64,000 nt of DNA from Trebonia sp963771985 (GTDB lineage Bacteria; Actinomycetota; Actinomycetes; Streptosporangiales; Streptosporangiaceae). The notes beneath the pieces were generated by a model. The model was not told the origin of the DNA, made no database searches, and saw nothing but the letters and a program-made list of their open reading frames with translations. Each line of letters starts with the position of its first letter. Position 1 is the stretch's first letter. Position numbers and translations under genes: made by a program. The stretch lies in NCBI GenBank assembly GCA_963771985.1, contig CAVYVO010000003.1:186001-250000 (forward strand), given 5' to 3'. Shown one piece after another: positions 42,544 through 51,732 of the stretch.

Positions 42544-42652
42544 TATGTCAGCATCTGCGGAGCTTGCTGCGCCTGCGGAGCTGGTAGGACACTGACTTCG
42601 AGCACTCGGTGATTCAGCAGCGGGCTGCGGTACCAGGGACGAGAGGCACGCG

Positions 42653-43453
42653 ATGACGCCAGCGAGCCGGCATGTTGTCTTCATTCACGGCCTGTGGCTG
42701 CACACGGACTCGTGGGCGCCGTGGACGGAACTGTTCCAGACGGCGGGTTACGCGCCGCTGGCGCCGGGCTGGCCAGGAGCCTCGGACACTGTCGAGGAAA
42801 CCCGCAGCCACGCCGGCCAGGTGGCCGGGAAGGGCATCGACGATGTCGTCGACCACTATGCGCAGATCATCCGGGCCCTGGACGCCCCGCCGATCGTGAT
42901 CGGCCACTCCTTCGGCGGCCTGATTGCCCAGCGACTGCTGGGCCAGGACCTCGCGGCCGCGGGAGTAGCGATCGACGCAGCCCCGATCAAGGGCGTGCTC
43001 TATCTGCCCCCGTCGGCGCTGCGGGTCGCCTCGATCGCATTGCGCAACCCGGCGAACAGGAACAAGGCGGTCGCGCTGACCCCGGAGCAGTTCCACTACG
43101 GCTTCGGGAACGCGCTGCCCGCGCAGGAGTCCGCCGAACTGTTCCAGCGGTGGACGGTCCCCTCGCCGGGCAAGCCGCTATTCGAGGCCGCCGCCGCGAA
43201 CCTATCGCGGCAGTCGCCTGCCAAGGTCAACACGGGCAACAAGACCCGCGGGCCCCTCCTGCTGATCGCCGGGGGCCACGACCACACGGTTCCGGCTGCG
43301 ATCACCAGGTCGACCCGCAAGCTCTACCACAAGTCGCCGGCCATCACCGACCTGCGGGAGTTCAACGACCGGGGTCACTCACTGACCATCGACCACGGCT
43401 GGCGCGAGATCGCCGACGAGGTGCTGAGCTGGCTCAGTCAGCGCGCCACGTAG
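42653..43453 (+). CDS. Alpha/beta hydrolase
   Basis: 266 residues. HVVFIHGLWLHTDSWAPW gives the oxyanion region, PIVIGHSFGGLIAQRLL the nucleophile elbow with Ser, LLLIAGGHDHTVPAAITR the acidic strand and NDRGHSLTIDHGW the catalytic His. The catalytic triad is complete. No signal peptide. Substrate unknown; the family includes esterases and haloalkane-type enzymes. An RBS-like acgagagg precedes ATG 42653. Confidence 0.9.
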   Translation: MTPASRHVVFIHGLWLHTDSWAPWTELFQTAGYAPLAPGWPGASDTVEETRSHAGQVAGKGIDDVVDHYAQIIRALDAPPIVIGHSFGGLIAQRLLGQDLAAAGVAIDAAPIKGVLYLPPSALRVASIALRNPANRNKAVALTPEQFHYGFGNALPAQESAELFQRWTVPSPGKPLFEAAAANLSRQSPAKVNTGNKTRGPLLLIAGGHDHTVPAAITRSTRKLYHKSPAITDLREFNDRGHSLTIDHGWREIADEVLSWLSQRAT

Positions 43454-43926
43454 CCAGCAGACACCAGCCGGCTAGGAGCAAGGCCAGCCCGAAGCAAAGC
43501 CCAGCCCGCCGTGGCACCTGCCCGCTCGTCGCCGATCCTCAGCCCATGCCGCGGGAGACGCCCGACATGGCCGATGAGCGCGCCTTGCGCCTACGCATGT
43601 ATATGCATTTACTCGCATGTTCAGTCGCAGCCTGAGCGCAGTCGCTCCTCGAGGAAGATCGGCGGCCTGACGTCGTTGTCTATCTCGCAGGATGCCAGAT
43701 CGACTCGGTGCGGTGGCTGGCCGGTTGGCTGATCGTCGGTGCGAGGCCCGTCCGCGCTGACGCCAGGGCTGGCGGGCATCTAGGGCGGTGTCGAGGACAT
43801 CGAGGTCGGTGTAGCTGTCCAGGGCGTACCGCCAGTGTTGGTCTGCGCTGGTGGTATCGCGGACGGGCCTGGGCGGCGTGACCGGGGAGGTGAATGGCGG
43901 GCCTGGGTGCCAGACGGCAGGCGATG
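43454..43926. other. Gap with a possible gene remnant
   Basis: No complete gene. On the minus strand one frame reads DTTSADQHWRYALDSYTDLDVLDTALDARQPW at about 43750-43865, which looks protein-like, but it has no start and no recognised family. The rest shows nothing. Confidence 0.4.
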
Positions 43927-43962
43927 GGCATGGCCGCCGCTGGGCTCAGCGGCGGCCATGCC
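43927..43962 (-). terminator. Perfect 16-bp hairpin downstream of the secreted-protein gene
   Basis: Arms ggcatggccgccgctg (43927-43942) and cagcggcggccatgcc (43947-43962) with a 4-base loop lie 10 bases after the stop of the gene on the minus strand. Very stable; lacks a T run, as is common for actinobacterial terminators. Confidence 0.75.
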
Positions 43963-43972
43963 GTTTGGTGTG

Positions 43973-45922
43973 TCAGTGGTGCGTCGTGTGACGGTTGGCG
44001 GTTGGCGGGGTGATCTTGCCCCAGGTGATATCTGTGGGCATGGTGCGGTAAATGCTGAACGGAGCCTTGCGGCCAAGCACTGCAACATCGACGGTGCAGG
44101 CGTCGAGCAGCGGAGCCGCTCGCACCTTAGCGGCAAGGCATGCCGCCCGCGCGGCGCTGGCGATCTTCGGCGGGAGATCGTTGGGGTAGAACACGTTTTG
44201 GGGATTGCCGCTGGCAACCTTCGTGCCGCAGGCCGACAGCAGCGACTGGCTCGCGGGGACTCGCCAGCTATTGCCGTAAAGGCCATAGAACTCCTTGAAG
44301 GCAAACGGTGCGGTCAGCACGGTTCCGCTGCGTGCCTGGACGGCCTCGACGTCGGTCCCGGCGTTGGCGAGCAGGCCCTGTACTGTTTCGGGCCAGCGGC
44401 CCAGCCCCACCGACGCGTTGATCCAGTCAGGGCTGCCATTGTTGACCGCCGCGGTAACGGAATCCCCGGCCGCGTCCTGGATCAGATACGCGTTCCCGTT
44501 CAGGGAGACCTTGCCGCCGCCGGGCAGGTTGATGTGGCCGCCGTTCGCCAGACCCACTTCCTTTTTATTGATCACCAGCCGTGTGGGCGTGGTGCAGACC
44601 GCGACGTCGGATTTGCCGACCCGCGCCGCGACCGCCTGGTTGACCGCGGCGTTGGGCCACATCGGCGCGCTAGATATCTGCCGGTTCTCGACAATGAATC
44701 CCGGACCGGTCGTCGCCAGCTCGAAATCGCCCGATGCCTGGAAGTCGTAGAACAGATTGCGGAACGTTCTCAGATGGGTATCGCGGATTCCCCGGGCGGT
44801 GGCGCACGCCGGTGCGCCGGAGGTGGGGCCGTTGGTCTGAGTGGAGATAAGCGTCGGCGACCCCTGCGTCCCGATCATCGGGGTGGGGGCCAGATTGAGG
44901 TTGTTCGTCTCGGCTGTGAAGCCCTCCATCACGCATGACGGGGCCAGCCTGGTGCCGTTATGCGTCGTTGTCCTGGCCGCCAGCGTTGTGCCCGGGCTGA
45001 AGTCCGCCGCGTTACCGGGAGGGCCGGACTCACCGAAGATGCCCCACTCGACGTCCGTCCAGTTGTTCGCGAGGCCAAGCAGATCATCCGCGTTCATTGC
45101 TATAGCTGTGCCGCTGGACGGGTTTGTCAGGACTACCGTGTCGTTGCCACCCGGGCTAGCGCTGCCGGTCAGGGTCACGCCGGGCAGCTCCGCAACGGTC
45201 AGGGGAGAGGACAGCCCGGTGCCGAAGGTGTTTATGACGCAGGCGGTGCCGCTTAGGAACCACCCCGACGGACAGGTCGCGTCGTAGTTCAACATCGTGA
45301 ACTCAATCAAGACCATGTTGAAGTGCGTTGAGTAGATGAACTGTTCCCAGCCCTGGCATCCGGGATTCGGGGATCCTGCACAGGCAGTGCTCGTGAAAGT
45401 GTTGGTGTTGAGCTGGAGCGAGAAGGTGTTCGGCGCCGACGGACCACCATTAAATGATCCGGTCTCGGTCGCCCCGGGGGTGATGGAATCAAACGACCCC
45501 ATCACGCTGGACAGGGAGCCGGACACCTCGGCCGAGTAGTCGGTACCGTTCCCCACGGTGTAGCCGGTACCGTGTCCCACAGCCTGTGAGCGGTACCCCG
45601 GCGCGGGGGCGTACGGAACATGTGGCGCGGCTTTACACTGAGTTCTCCGCCACTGAACCATCGGATAGGACGCGGTAAAACAGCCTTTGCCCGGCACGCG
45701 AAGCCCCTGCACGGCTTGCTGCCATTTCGCGGTGCTGACCGGCGGCGGTGTGCCACCTGCCGCGGCCGCGACCGACGACCCGAGTACCGTCAGCACGGCC
45801 GCCATGGCCACCACCGCGAGAGCTCTCGTTGGGCGACCACGCACAAAGCGCCACCGCCCCCCGAACAAAGCGCCGCGGCCTGACCGTCCCGGCCCTCCGG
45901 CCGGAAGCTGTGATGAATGCAT
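43973..45922 (-). CDS. Large secreted protein with VWD-like C-terminal region
   Basis: 649 residues from ATG 45922, preceded by GGAGG. The basic N-terminus and hydrophobic segment (RALAVVAMAAVLTVLGSSVAAAAGG) form a signal peptide, with cleavage near Ala-Ala-Ala-Gly. The middle part is rich in Thr, Ser, Asn and Gly with paired Cys (STACAGSPNPGCQGWEQFIYS, ATCPSGWFLSGTACVIN). The end, HINLPGGGKVSLNGNAYLIQDAAGDSV ... FKEFYGLYGNSWRVPASQSLLSACG, resembles von Willebrand D-type domains. Likely extracellular, possibly adhesive or carbohydrate-related; function unknown. A longer reading to 46174 adds only unlikely sequence. Confidence 0.75.
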   Translation of the reverse strand: MHSSQLPAGGPGRSGRGALFGGRWRFVRGRPTRALAVVAMAAVLTVLGSSVAAAAGGTPPPVSTAKWQQAVQGLRVPGKGCFTASYPMVQWRRTQCKAAPHVPYAPAPGYRSQAVGHGTGYTVGNGTDYSAEVSGSLSSVMGSFDSITPGATETGSFNGGPSAPNTFSLQLNTNTFTSTACAGSPNPGCQGWEQFIYSTHFNMVLIEFTMLNYDATCPSGWFLSGTACVINTFGTGLSSPLTVAELPGVTLTGSASPGGNDTVVLTNPSSGTAIAMNADDLLGLANNWTDVEWGIFGESGPPGNAADFSPGTTLAARTTTHNGTRLAPSCVMEGFTAETNNLNLAPTPMIGTQGSPTLISTQTNGPTSGAPACATARGIRDTHLRTFRNLFYDFQASGDFELATTGPGFIVENRQISSAPMWPNAAVNQAVAARVGKSDVAVCTTPTRLVINKKEVGLANGGHINLPGGGKVSLNGNAYLIQDAAGDSVTAAVNNGSPDWINASVGLGRWPETVQGLLANAGTDVEAVQARSGTVLTAPFAFKEFYGLYGNSWRVPASQSLLSACGTKVASGNPQNVFYPNDLPPKIASAARAACLAAKVRAAPLLDACTVDVAVLGRKAPFSIYRTMPTDITWGKITPPTANRHTTHH

Positions 45923-46440
45923 GTCTGCCTCCTTGGACCCTGGCTTTGCCACCCACAGACCAACCCTGCCGGGCGGCCGACTGCGACACCCCTGGCGCCA
46001 CGACTGCCCTTCGACATGACTGCTGGTGACACACAGTCGCCGGGTCAACGGTGACCGCCGACGGCGGGCGATGAGACTCCCGCCTACTAGGTCGGAGACA
46101 ACAGGGCGTCGGCAGATACATCCATGGATCGGCCGGCCTAGCGCGAGCGCGCTGAACACGCCGCTCGGTACCACCGCCGCCCATCTGCAACCCGCTCGCG
46201 CTGCGGCGCCGAATCAGGCGGCTCAGTGCGCGTCCAATTGATAGTTGACAACGGCGATCGTGGCCCGACATCCCTCGGGTTAGCCGGGACGATCTGCCGG
46301 CTGCAGCTGCATGATTATGCATGATCGCCTGGAACCAAGAACTTCCGCTTCTCCAGCAGAGAGGTTGGGGCAGTGACATCGTCAGGCGATCTTGGCGAAC
46401 GATTCTCGCCAGAGTTCGCACTGGCTCAGTGCGAAGGCTA
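45923..46440. other. Gap upstream of the secreted-protein gene
   Basis: No gene supported. It should contain the secreted-protein promoter. Near 46310-46327 the motif tgcatgat is directly repeated (tgcatgattatgcatgat), in a locally AT-rich patch. Confidence 0.4.
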
Positions 46441-46869
46441 TTAGTGCTGCTCGGCCCACGGTCCCACGCCAGCCACGCGGTCCACCGAGATGTGGGTGAT
46501 GTATCCGGGTGGGGGGTCATCCATCGGCGGGAAGCGGACCCCAGGACCGAGGTAGGTGTAAGCGAGTTTCTGAAGGAGTTCGGCAGCTCCTCCCTCGGTA
46601 ATGCGCGCCGTCCCGTATACGACGAGGTACTCGTTGAGGCCCATAGCGTTACGCGCGTCGGTTTCGATCGAGAGGGCGACGCGGCTGTCGTTGCGGATAT
46701 TGCGCACCTTGCGGTGCTCAGGAAGATGAGCGGCCACGATCTCGTCGCCATCAAGACCGACCCACACCACGGTCACCTGGGGACTGCCGTCGGGGTTCAA
46801 GGTCACTAGGTGAGCCAAGGCCGGGGAGTCGAGCACGGCTCTGGCGCTGTCGGGCAGCGACGTCGTCAT
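46441..46869 (-). CDS. PPOX-class F420-dependent oxidoreductase-like protein
   Basis: 142 residues forming one split-barrel domain: LAHLVTLNPDGSPQVTVVWVGLDGDEIVAAHLPEHRKVRNIRNDSRVALSIE, then LVVYGTARITEGGAAELLQKLAYTYLGPG and GYITHISVDRVAGVGPW. The DGSPQVTVVW and KxRNIRxDxRVALSI motifs are typical of actinobacterial F420/FMN-binding PPOX proteins. Role is probably redox conversion of a small aromatic or sterol-like compound, or heme handling; unspecific. It stands alone. Confidence 0.88.
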   Translation of the reverse strand: MTTSLPDSARAVLDSPALAHLVTLNPDGSPQVTVVWVGLDGDEIVAAHLPEHRKVRNIRNDSRVALSIETDARNAMGLNEYLVVYGTARITEGGAAELLQKLAYTYLGPGVRFPPMDDPPPGYITHISVDRVAGVGPWAEQH

Positions 46870-47150
46870 GAAGTCACGCTAGCAGTCCGGGTCACGAAGG
46901 CACGTCAGGCGAAGTCCCCGGGTCGTTGCGGGAAGGCCATCGAGGAACCACGCCCGGATCTGTCGCTTTGCGGGACGCCGAGTGCGCGGCGCCGAGGGCT
47001 GCGCCGATTTCGTCGGCCCGCTGAGGCCCAGCTGGTTCTACTGCGACGGCCGGCGCTTCTACATCTCGACAACGAATGCACACGTGCCAGCGTGCCCGTG
47101 CCGGAGCCACGGCGCTCTCCGGACATCAGGCGCCCGGGCGATGAACGGGA

Positions 47151-47681
47151 TCAGTACCCGGAGCCGCCGCTGCCGGATGTGGCTGAGGAACTGGCCGTGG
47201 GGGTGGCACCCGAGACCGTCATCTCGTACCAGAGCCCGCCGGATAGCTTGAGCGCGTTGCCCTTCGCCTGACCGGGGGCGGTGTCCCCGACGTAGGTGTA
47301 GAGCGGATGCCCGTCGTAGGTGGCCTGCTTCGTGCCGTCTGACCTGGTGATGGTGCCCAGCGTGCCGGTGACGCCGGCGCCCGCGGTGGCGGGGCCTTTC
47401 ACCGGCGGCCAGTAGGTCGCGCAGGATCCGTTGCATTTTGACGTGGTCGACGTGTCCGGGGCGAACCAGTACAAGGTGAAGCCCTTGGAATTGGTCAGTA
47501 CCTTCGTCCCATTGACCGTCGCGGTCATCAGGGCAGAGCTTGAGGCCGGAGTCGACACCGCCGCGCTACTAGCTGGCGTGGCCGGGCTGCTGCTCGAGGC
47601 AGACGAGCTGCCCGAGCTCCCGCACGCGGCAACGACCAGGGCCACCGCAGCCAGTCCGGCGGCACCCCATATGTTTCGCAT
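47151..47681 (-). CDS. Lipoprotein with Yx(FWY)xxD-type repeats
   Basis: 176 residues. Signal peptide and lipobox LVVAACGSSGS (Cys 20) are followed by a Ser/Ala linker. Two repeats of the COG4315 type follow: GFTLYWFAPDTSTTSKCNGSCATYWPPV and DGHPLYTYVGDTAPGQAKGNALKLSGGLWYEM. The paired Cys and aromatic residues are usual for this family of extracytoplasmic lipoproteins. The C-terminus is Ser/Gly-rich. Function is not established for the family. ATG 47681 fits the signal peptide. Confidence 0.9.
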   Translation of the reverse strand: MRNIWGAAGLAAVALVVAACGSSGSSSASSSSPATPASSAAVSTPASSSALMTATVNGTKVLTNSKGFTLYWFAPDTSTTSKCNGSCATYWPPVKGPATAGAGVTGTLGTITRSDGTKQATYDGHPLYTYVGDTAPGQAKGNALKLSGGLWYEMTVSGATPTASSSATSGSGGSGY

Positions 47682-47991
47682 CCTCAGTTACTCCCTTCAC
47701 AGTGCGAATAATCTAATCTCCCGTCAGGAATCACGTACGGCCGGGGCCTTCGGTTTATCTGCGCGCAGAGACCAGTGGAAACAGTTCCCCGCATGTCTCT
47801 CCCACCTGGTTGAGTGGGCATTCCGGTTCCAGTAGCGGCCTTACGGCTGTGACCTAGGCATACGCCCATGGGCGCTCTTCCGGCTACTGTGCGGTGTCCG
47901 CCCGTGTGGCTCCCAGCGTGGCTCGCCGGGGTGGTGGATAGCATGTGCGGTAATCGCGGCGGAGTGCGGAGGAATGATTGGAGAGCCCGCG
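47682..47991. other. Intergenic region, nothing seen
   Basis: Should contain the lipoprotein promoter on its left edge. No gene or clear repeat is supported. Confidence 0.4.
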
Positions 47992-48114
47992 GTGGCCCGT
48001 GTGGCGGTGGTGTCCGGCGGCGGCACACGGATGGGCAAGGCGATCACGGCTCGCCTTGTCGCAGGCGGCGATCATGTGGTCATTATCGGGCGCCGGGCCG
48101 GGGCGCTGAGATAA
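47992..48114 (+). pseudogene. N-terminal fragment of a short-chain dehydrogenase
   Basis: 40 codons from GTG 47992, with GGAG 9 bases upstream: VARVAVVSGGGTRMGKAITA followed by RLVAGGDHVVIIGRRAGALR and a stop. GGGTRMGKA is the NAD(P)-binding TGxxxGxG-type turn at the start of SDR enzymes, and VVIIGRR the end of the second strand. Nothing of the catalytic YxxxK region follows, so the gene was cut, probably by the insertion or deletion that placed the next minus-strand gene here. Confidence 0.6.
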
Positions 48115-48140
48115 CCAGCCTGGACGATCGGTCGCGCCGT

Positions 48141-48551
48141 CTAGGGGAATCCGGCTGAGCCACTTGGTGCGGCGGAGTGTCCGCTTCCCGATCGCGACGA
48201 CCTGACCGGGCGGGAGCCCGGTAGCGAGCGCGACGTCGGCGAGCGAGCAACCCTCATGGAAGGCCTGGCCCAGGGCCTGGCCGAGGTCCCGCTCGGCGTT
48301 CGCGGGCGGCTCATCGAGCCGGAAGGAAGCCGGATCGGTCGCCGTGCGATCGACGCCAGCGCCAGCAGGCAATGGACTCGCTCGTAGTAGATGCCGCGGC
48401 CGGTATCCGTGTCCGGAACCTCGGTGGCCATCTCCGGGGCGTCTTCCGCCTCCAGCAGCCCGGCGAGGCAGTCCGGATCGTTCCACCCAGGGGTAGTCAC
48501 CGTCTTTACAGTGCCGAGTCGGGCTGTGTCGTGATCGCCGTCACGGCACAC
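48141..48551 (-). CDS. Small HTH-like protein, frameshifted, unknown function
   Basis: Two frames combine into one plausible protein: TTPGWNDPDCLAGLLEAEDA and YYERVHCLLALA up to about 48355, then GVDRTATDPASFRLDEPPANAERDLGQALGQAFHEGCSLADVALATGLPPGQVVAIGKRT in another frame (about 48175-48355). The last part looks like a helix-turn-helix (LADVALATGLPPGQVVAIGKR). The true 3' end may lie further left, to about 47900. No family recognised; possibly a regulator from mobile DNA. Confidence 0.35.
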   Translation of the reverse strand: MCRDGDHDTARLGTVKTVTTPGWNDPDCLAGLLEAEDAPEMATEVPDTDTGRGIYYERVHCLLALASIARRPIRLPSGSMSRPRTPSGTSARPWARPSMRVARSPTSRSLPGSRPVRSSRSGSGHSAAPSGSAGFP

Positions 48552-48882
48552 GCGCGGTGATCGCGGCCAGGCCGATGGTCATGAGGCCGCAGCGGCTGCA
48601 GTACGGGGGTCCAGCCCGGCAGCGGAATCCGTTGTGCGGCAGGGGCGGAGACCACGGTACGTTCGGGACAAGACGGCGACACACGCCGGCGCGGACCGGT
48701 AGCCGCGCGCGGACTTGTACCGGTCGGAAGGCTGCGCGGCCGGATCTTTGCCGTGGAAGCCCCGGCCCCGACTCTTCCGGGGAGAAATCGCCGCTAGGCG
48801 CCCGTGCCCGGCGACTGCGGGGCGCTGTCATATCACCATTGGTGACGATATAGTTACTGTATTCGGCTGTGCTCTTCTAGCG
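48552..48882. other. Intergenic region with a palindrome
   Basis: No gene supported; contains the dyad at 48831-48850 before the sigma-like gene. Confidence 0.4.
48831..48850. promoter_or_regulatory. Palindrome upstream of the sigma-like regulator
   Basis: tatcaccattggtgacgata contains the perfect dyad TCACCA-T-TGGTGA (48833-48845) about 40 bases before the start of the regulator gene. It is a probable operator, maybe for the protein encoded next to it. Confidence 0.5.
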
Positions 48883-49938
48883 ATGTCCGGGTGCGCCCTG
48901 ATGACTACCGACTTCCCCGGCCAGCCGCCGGCGACCGAAGACGCCGCTGTGGCCAGGGCGGGCGCCCGGTGGACACGCGAGGAGGGGGAAGAGCTGGTCG
49001 CTGAGGTCCGCGCTGGGACTGACCTGGCGGTGATCGCCGGGCGGCACGGCCGGTCCAAGGGCGGGATCAAGTCGCGGCTATTCAGGATGATTCCGGACGG
49101 GGAGGATGTCCCGGACAGCGAGCAGCTGTCGTGGATCACGGCGCGGCTGCGGGCCGATCCCGGATTCGACTGGCCCGGGCAGCTTGACCGGGTTGCGGCT
49201 GACAGCCTCGCCGCCAGCGAGGCAGGCCAGAGTTCATCGGGCGCCGGGCGCGTATCCGCTCCCGAGGATGTGCTGGCCATCTGGCAGCAGGTGAACGGCC
49301 GCGAGCTCAGCCAGCAGCGCAGGGCTGAATTCCTGGCGCACCCGGCGCTGGACGACCTGACGACGTTCACCGCGGATGCTCTCAGCGAGGCGGGCCAGCG
49401 CCTTTATGACGAGCATGGTGAGCTGCTGGTGACCGTATGGGCCGCTGAGTGCGCCGCGCCCGGGATGGCAAGCCTGCCGTCTTCCGGACAACTGCGGGTG
49501 TCATTGACAAGGACCCGGGAGGTGGTCCGTGCCCTGGCCGCGGTCCTGTCGGATGCTGTCCGCTATGACGGTGACCGGGTTGTCCTGCAGCGTCGCCTCG
49601 GTCTGTCCGGCAGGGCGCCGGAGACTCTGCGGGAGATAGGTGATGACCTGGGCCTGTCGCGCGAACGAGTCCGGCAGCGGCAGGGAAGGGCCGTTGACCA
49701 GATGCGGTCTGCCGCCGCCCGGCCCGGGCACAAGTCCGCCTGCGGCCAGGCGCGGGACCGGCTGACCGCGCTGGTCACCGGGGAAGACGGAGCGCTTGAT
49801 GATGGCCTTGTCCGCGCGGTCGCCGCGCTGGGATTCCCGCAGGCGGATCGCACGCTGGCCGCGCAGGTCATCGCCGCGGCTACCGGGGCCAGGCTCCACA
49901 AGCGGGACAGCGGGCCCGGCACGAGTGAGGACGGCTGA
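48883..49938 (+). CDS. Regulator with sigma-70 region-4-like HTH
   Basis: About 351 residues from ATG 48883, or 345 from ATG 48901; an open frame extends further up without start evidence. The N-terminal part ARWTREEGEELVAEVRAGTDLAVIAGRHGRSKGGIKSRLFRM is a small Myb/HTH-like module. Near residues 245-285 LSGRAPETLREIGDDLGLSRERVRQRQGRAVDQM matches sigma region 4 (-35 binding). Regions 2 and 3 are absent, so it is not a classical sigma factor. Likely a DNA-binding regulator; target unknown. Confidence 0.65.
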   Translation: MSGCALMTTDFPGQPPATEDAAVARAGARWTREEGEELVAEVRAGTDLAVIAGRHGRSKGGIKSRLFRMIPDGEDVPDSEQLSWITARLRADPGFDWPGQLDRVAADSLAASEAGQSSSGAGRVSAPEDVLAIWQQVNGRELSQQRRAEFLAHPALDDLTTFTADALSEAGQRLYDEHGELLVTVWAAECAAPGMASLPSSGQLRVSLTRTREVVRALAAVLSDAVRYDGDRVVLQRRLGLSGRAPETLREIGDDLGLSRERVRQRQGRAVDQMRSAAARPGHKSACGQARDRLTALVTGEDGALDDGLVRAVAALGFPQADRTLAAQVIAAATGARLHKRDSGPGTSEDG

Positions 49939-50273
49939 CTGTTAACAAGCGTACGTGTCGTGCGCAGGCGTCAACTCCGGATATCTCGTCCTGGGCCGCC
50001 TCACAGAGCCAGGCAGTCGCCCGGGTCCGGCGAGCTGGGAGTCCTGAGGGTGACGGCCATCTTTCACCCAATCAGGAGGATGGAATTCGCCCCGCTTGGT
50101 GGTGCAGTAGTCCAGACAGCAAGCGAAGGTGTATGAGCCAGATCACGAGATTCCAGGAGACGTTGCGCAGGGTGTCGATGATCAACGAAGGCTTCGTCGA
50201 AGATAGGCCAGGCTCGGGCTTGTGATCCTCATTGCGGAGCTTCTTCGGTGCTGTTGACGGGAAGGAGCGGGGC
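49939..50273. other. Intergenic region before aquaporin
   Basis: No gene supported. It ends with gaaggagcggggc, the ribosome site of the aquaporin gene. Confidence 0.4.
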
Positions 50274-51257
50274 ATGGCAGGCAACGTGCCGGTGAGCCGG
50301 ACGGATGGTCCGGGGAAGCGTGGGGTCGTGCAGGAGGCAGGCGCGGTGAGCGGCCCGGCGGCCCCGGAGATCGACCGGGCGGAGCTGGCGGCGGCGTTCC
50401 CGCGCACACGGCACGTGCTGTGGCTTGAGTTCGGGAACCGTGCGGAATTCGATGACCCGCGCCGGGAGTGGCGGCGGCTGTTCTCGGAGTTGCTGGGCAC
50501 CTTCGCGCTGGTGCTGGCCGCCGCGGGCGGCGGGCTGCTGCACGCGAAGGGGCAGATCAGCCTGGCCGCGGCGGTCGTGGCGCCGGGCCTGATGGTGACG
50601 GCGATCATCTTGTTCATGGGCGCGGTCTCCGGCGCGCACCTGAACCCGGCCGTGTCGCTGGCGTTCGCGCTGCGCGGGGACTTCCCGTGGCGGCGGGTCC
50701 CGGGCTACATCATCATCCAGCTCATCGGCGCGACGCTGGCCTGCTTGTTCCTGCGCTGGGTGTTCGGGAACATCGAGCACCTGGGGGCGACGCTGCCGGG
50801 CCCGGGGTACAAGGACTGGCAGGCCCTGCTGATGGAGATCGTGCTGACCGCGCTGCTGGTCAGCGTGATTTTGGGCACCGCGTCGGCGGCGCAGAACGTC
50901 GGCGCGATCGCCGCGCTCGGCGTCGGCGGCTACATCGCGCTGGCGGGCCTGTGGGCCGCGCCGGTCAGCGGCGTGTCGATGAACCCGGCCCGGTCCTTCG
51001 GCCCGGCCCTGGCCAGCGGCTACTGGAGCAGCTACTGGGTGTATCTGGTGGGGCCGGTCGTCGGCATGCTGATCGCCGTCGGCTTCGCGTACGTGCTGCG
51101 CGGCCGCGGCGGCGACGTGATCTCGCGGGCGGCGGGCTCCGGCGTGCTGGACGAGGGAGCCCATACCGCCAGGGCGCGACTGTCGGAGGACATCGAGCAC
51201 GGCAAGGTCGTCCCCCCGGGTATCGCCGACACCGGACCGCAGCGGACCGGGCAATGA
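50274..51257 (+). CDS. MIP-family channel (aquaporin/glycerol facilitator-like)
   Basis: 327 residues from ATG 50274, chosen for AAGGAG 9 bases upstream. Six membrane segments and both half-helix motifs are present: SGAHLNPAVSLAFALRG (first NPA) and SGVSMNPARSFGPALASG (second NPA followed by Arg). A 65-residue N-terminal extension and a long polar C-terminal tail (DVISRAAGSGVL onward) are unusual for aquaporins. It lies upstream of a sulfatase, a DUF1269-type protein and a TRIC-like protein, a group perhaps concerned with osmotic or ion balance. Confidence 0.9.
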   Translation: MAGNVPVSRTDGPGKRGVVQEAGAVSGPAAPEIDRAELAAAFPRTRHVLWLEFGNRAEFDDPRREWRRLFSELLGTFALVLAAAGGGLLHAKGQISLAAAVVAPGLMVTAIILFMGAVSGAHLNPAVSLAFALRGDFPWRRVPGYIIIQLIGATLACLFLRWVFGNIEHLGATLPGPGYKDWQALLMEIVLTALLVSVILGTASAAQNVGAIAALGVGGYIALAGLWAAPVSGVSMNPARSFGPALASGYWSSYWVYLVGPVVGMLIAVGFAYVLRGRGGDVISRAAGSGVLDEGAHTARARLSEDIEHGKVVPPGIADTGPQRTGQ

Positions 51258-51732
51258 CCGGCGTCGCGCCCCGGGAGCGGGATGACATCTGCCCGGCCCG
51301 CGCCGCATCGACGATCCTGCCCCGCACCCTGCGCCGCATGCTCGGCAGCGGGTGTCGGCAGAGCTTGACCCTTCCCTTCGGGTGTCATGCTTCACCCGCC
51401 GTGTACCGCTGCCACGTGCCGGCTCACGCCCTGAGGCCCAAACACGACGCGGCTGTACGGGCTGATCCGGAGACGAGGGCACAGGTTGAGCATGGCGGAT
51501 GCCGAGGTGAAGGGAACATCGGCCGCGTCCGACGGCGATGGGATGGACCCGGCCGCGGTCAGCGCCCCCGGCGCGGCGGCGTCGCCGCTGGGGCTGCTGT
51601 CGGCGGATCTTCGCGCCGCCCGCCTGATCTGAGCGCTGGCCAAGAGATCGCTACCACCCAGTTCGGGTGACGCCATGTGCCTGCCGGGCAGCAAGCATGG
51701 GGCGGCAACGGCGAAGGGGCAGGGGGAGCGAT
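51258..51732. other. Gap between aquaporin and sulfatase
   Basis: Apart from a possible 46-codon frame (51492-51632) no gene is supported. gggggag before 51733 is the ribosome site of the sulfatase. Confidence 0.4.
51492..51632 (+). CDS. Possible small protein, unknown
   Basis: 46 residues: MADAEVKGTSAASDGDGMDP then AAVSAPGAAASPLGLLSADLRAARLI. Preceded by ggttgag, a weak ribosome site. Composition is Ala-rich and resembles coding sequence of the region, and it is in line with the neighbouring genes, but no family is known. It could be a fragment. Confidence 0.3.
   Translation: MADAEVKGTSAASDGDGMDPAAVSAPGAAASPLGLLSADLRAARLI

Noticed and set aside
43680..43931. 83-residue minus-strand frame
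   Set aside because: Out of frame with the only protein-like segment of this stretch and without a ribosome site.
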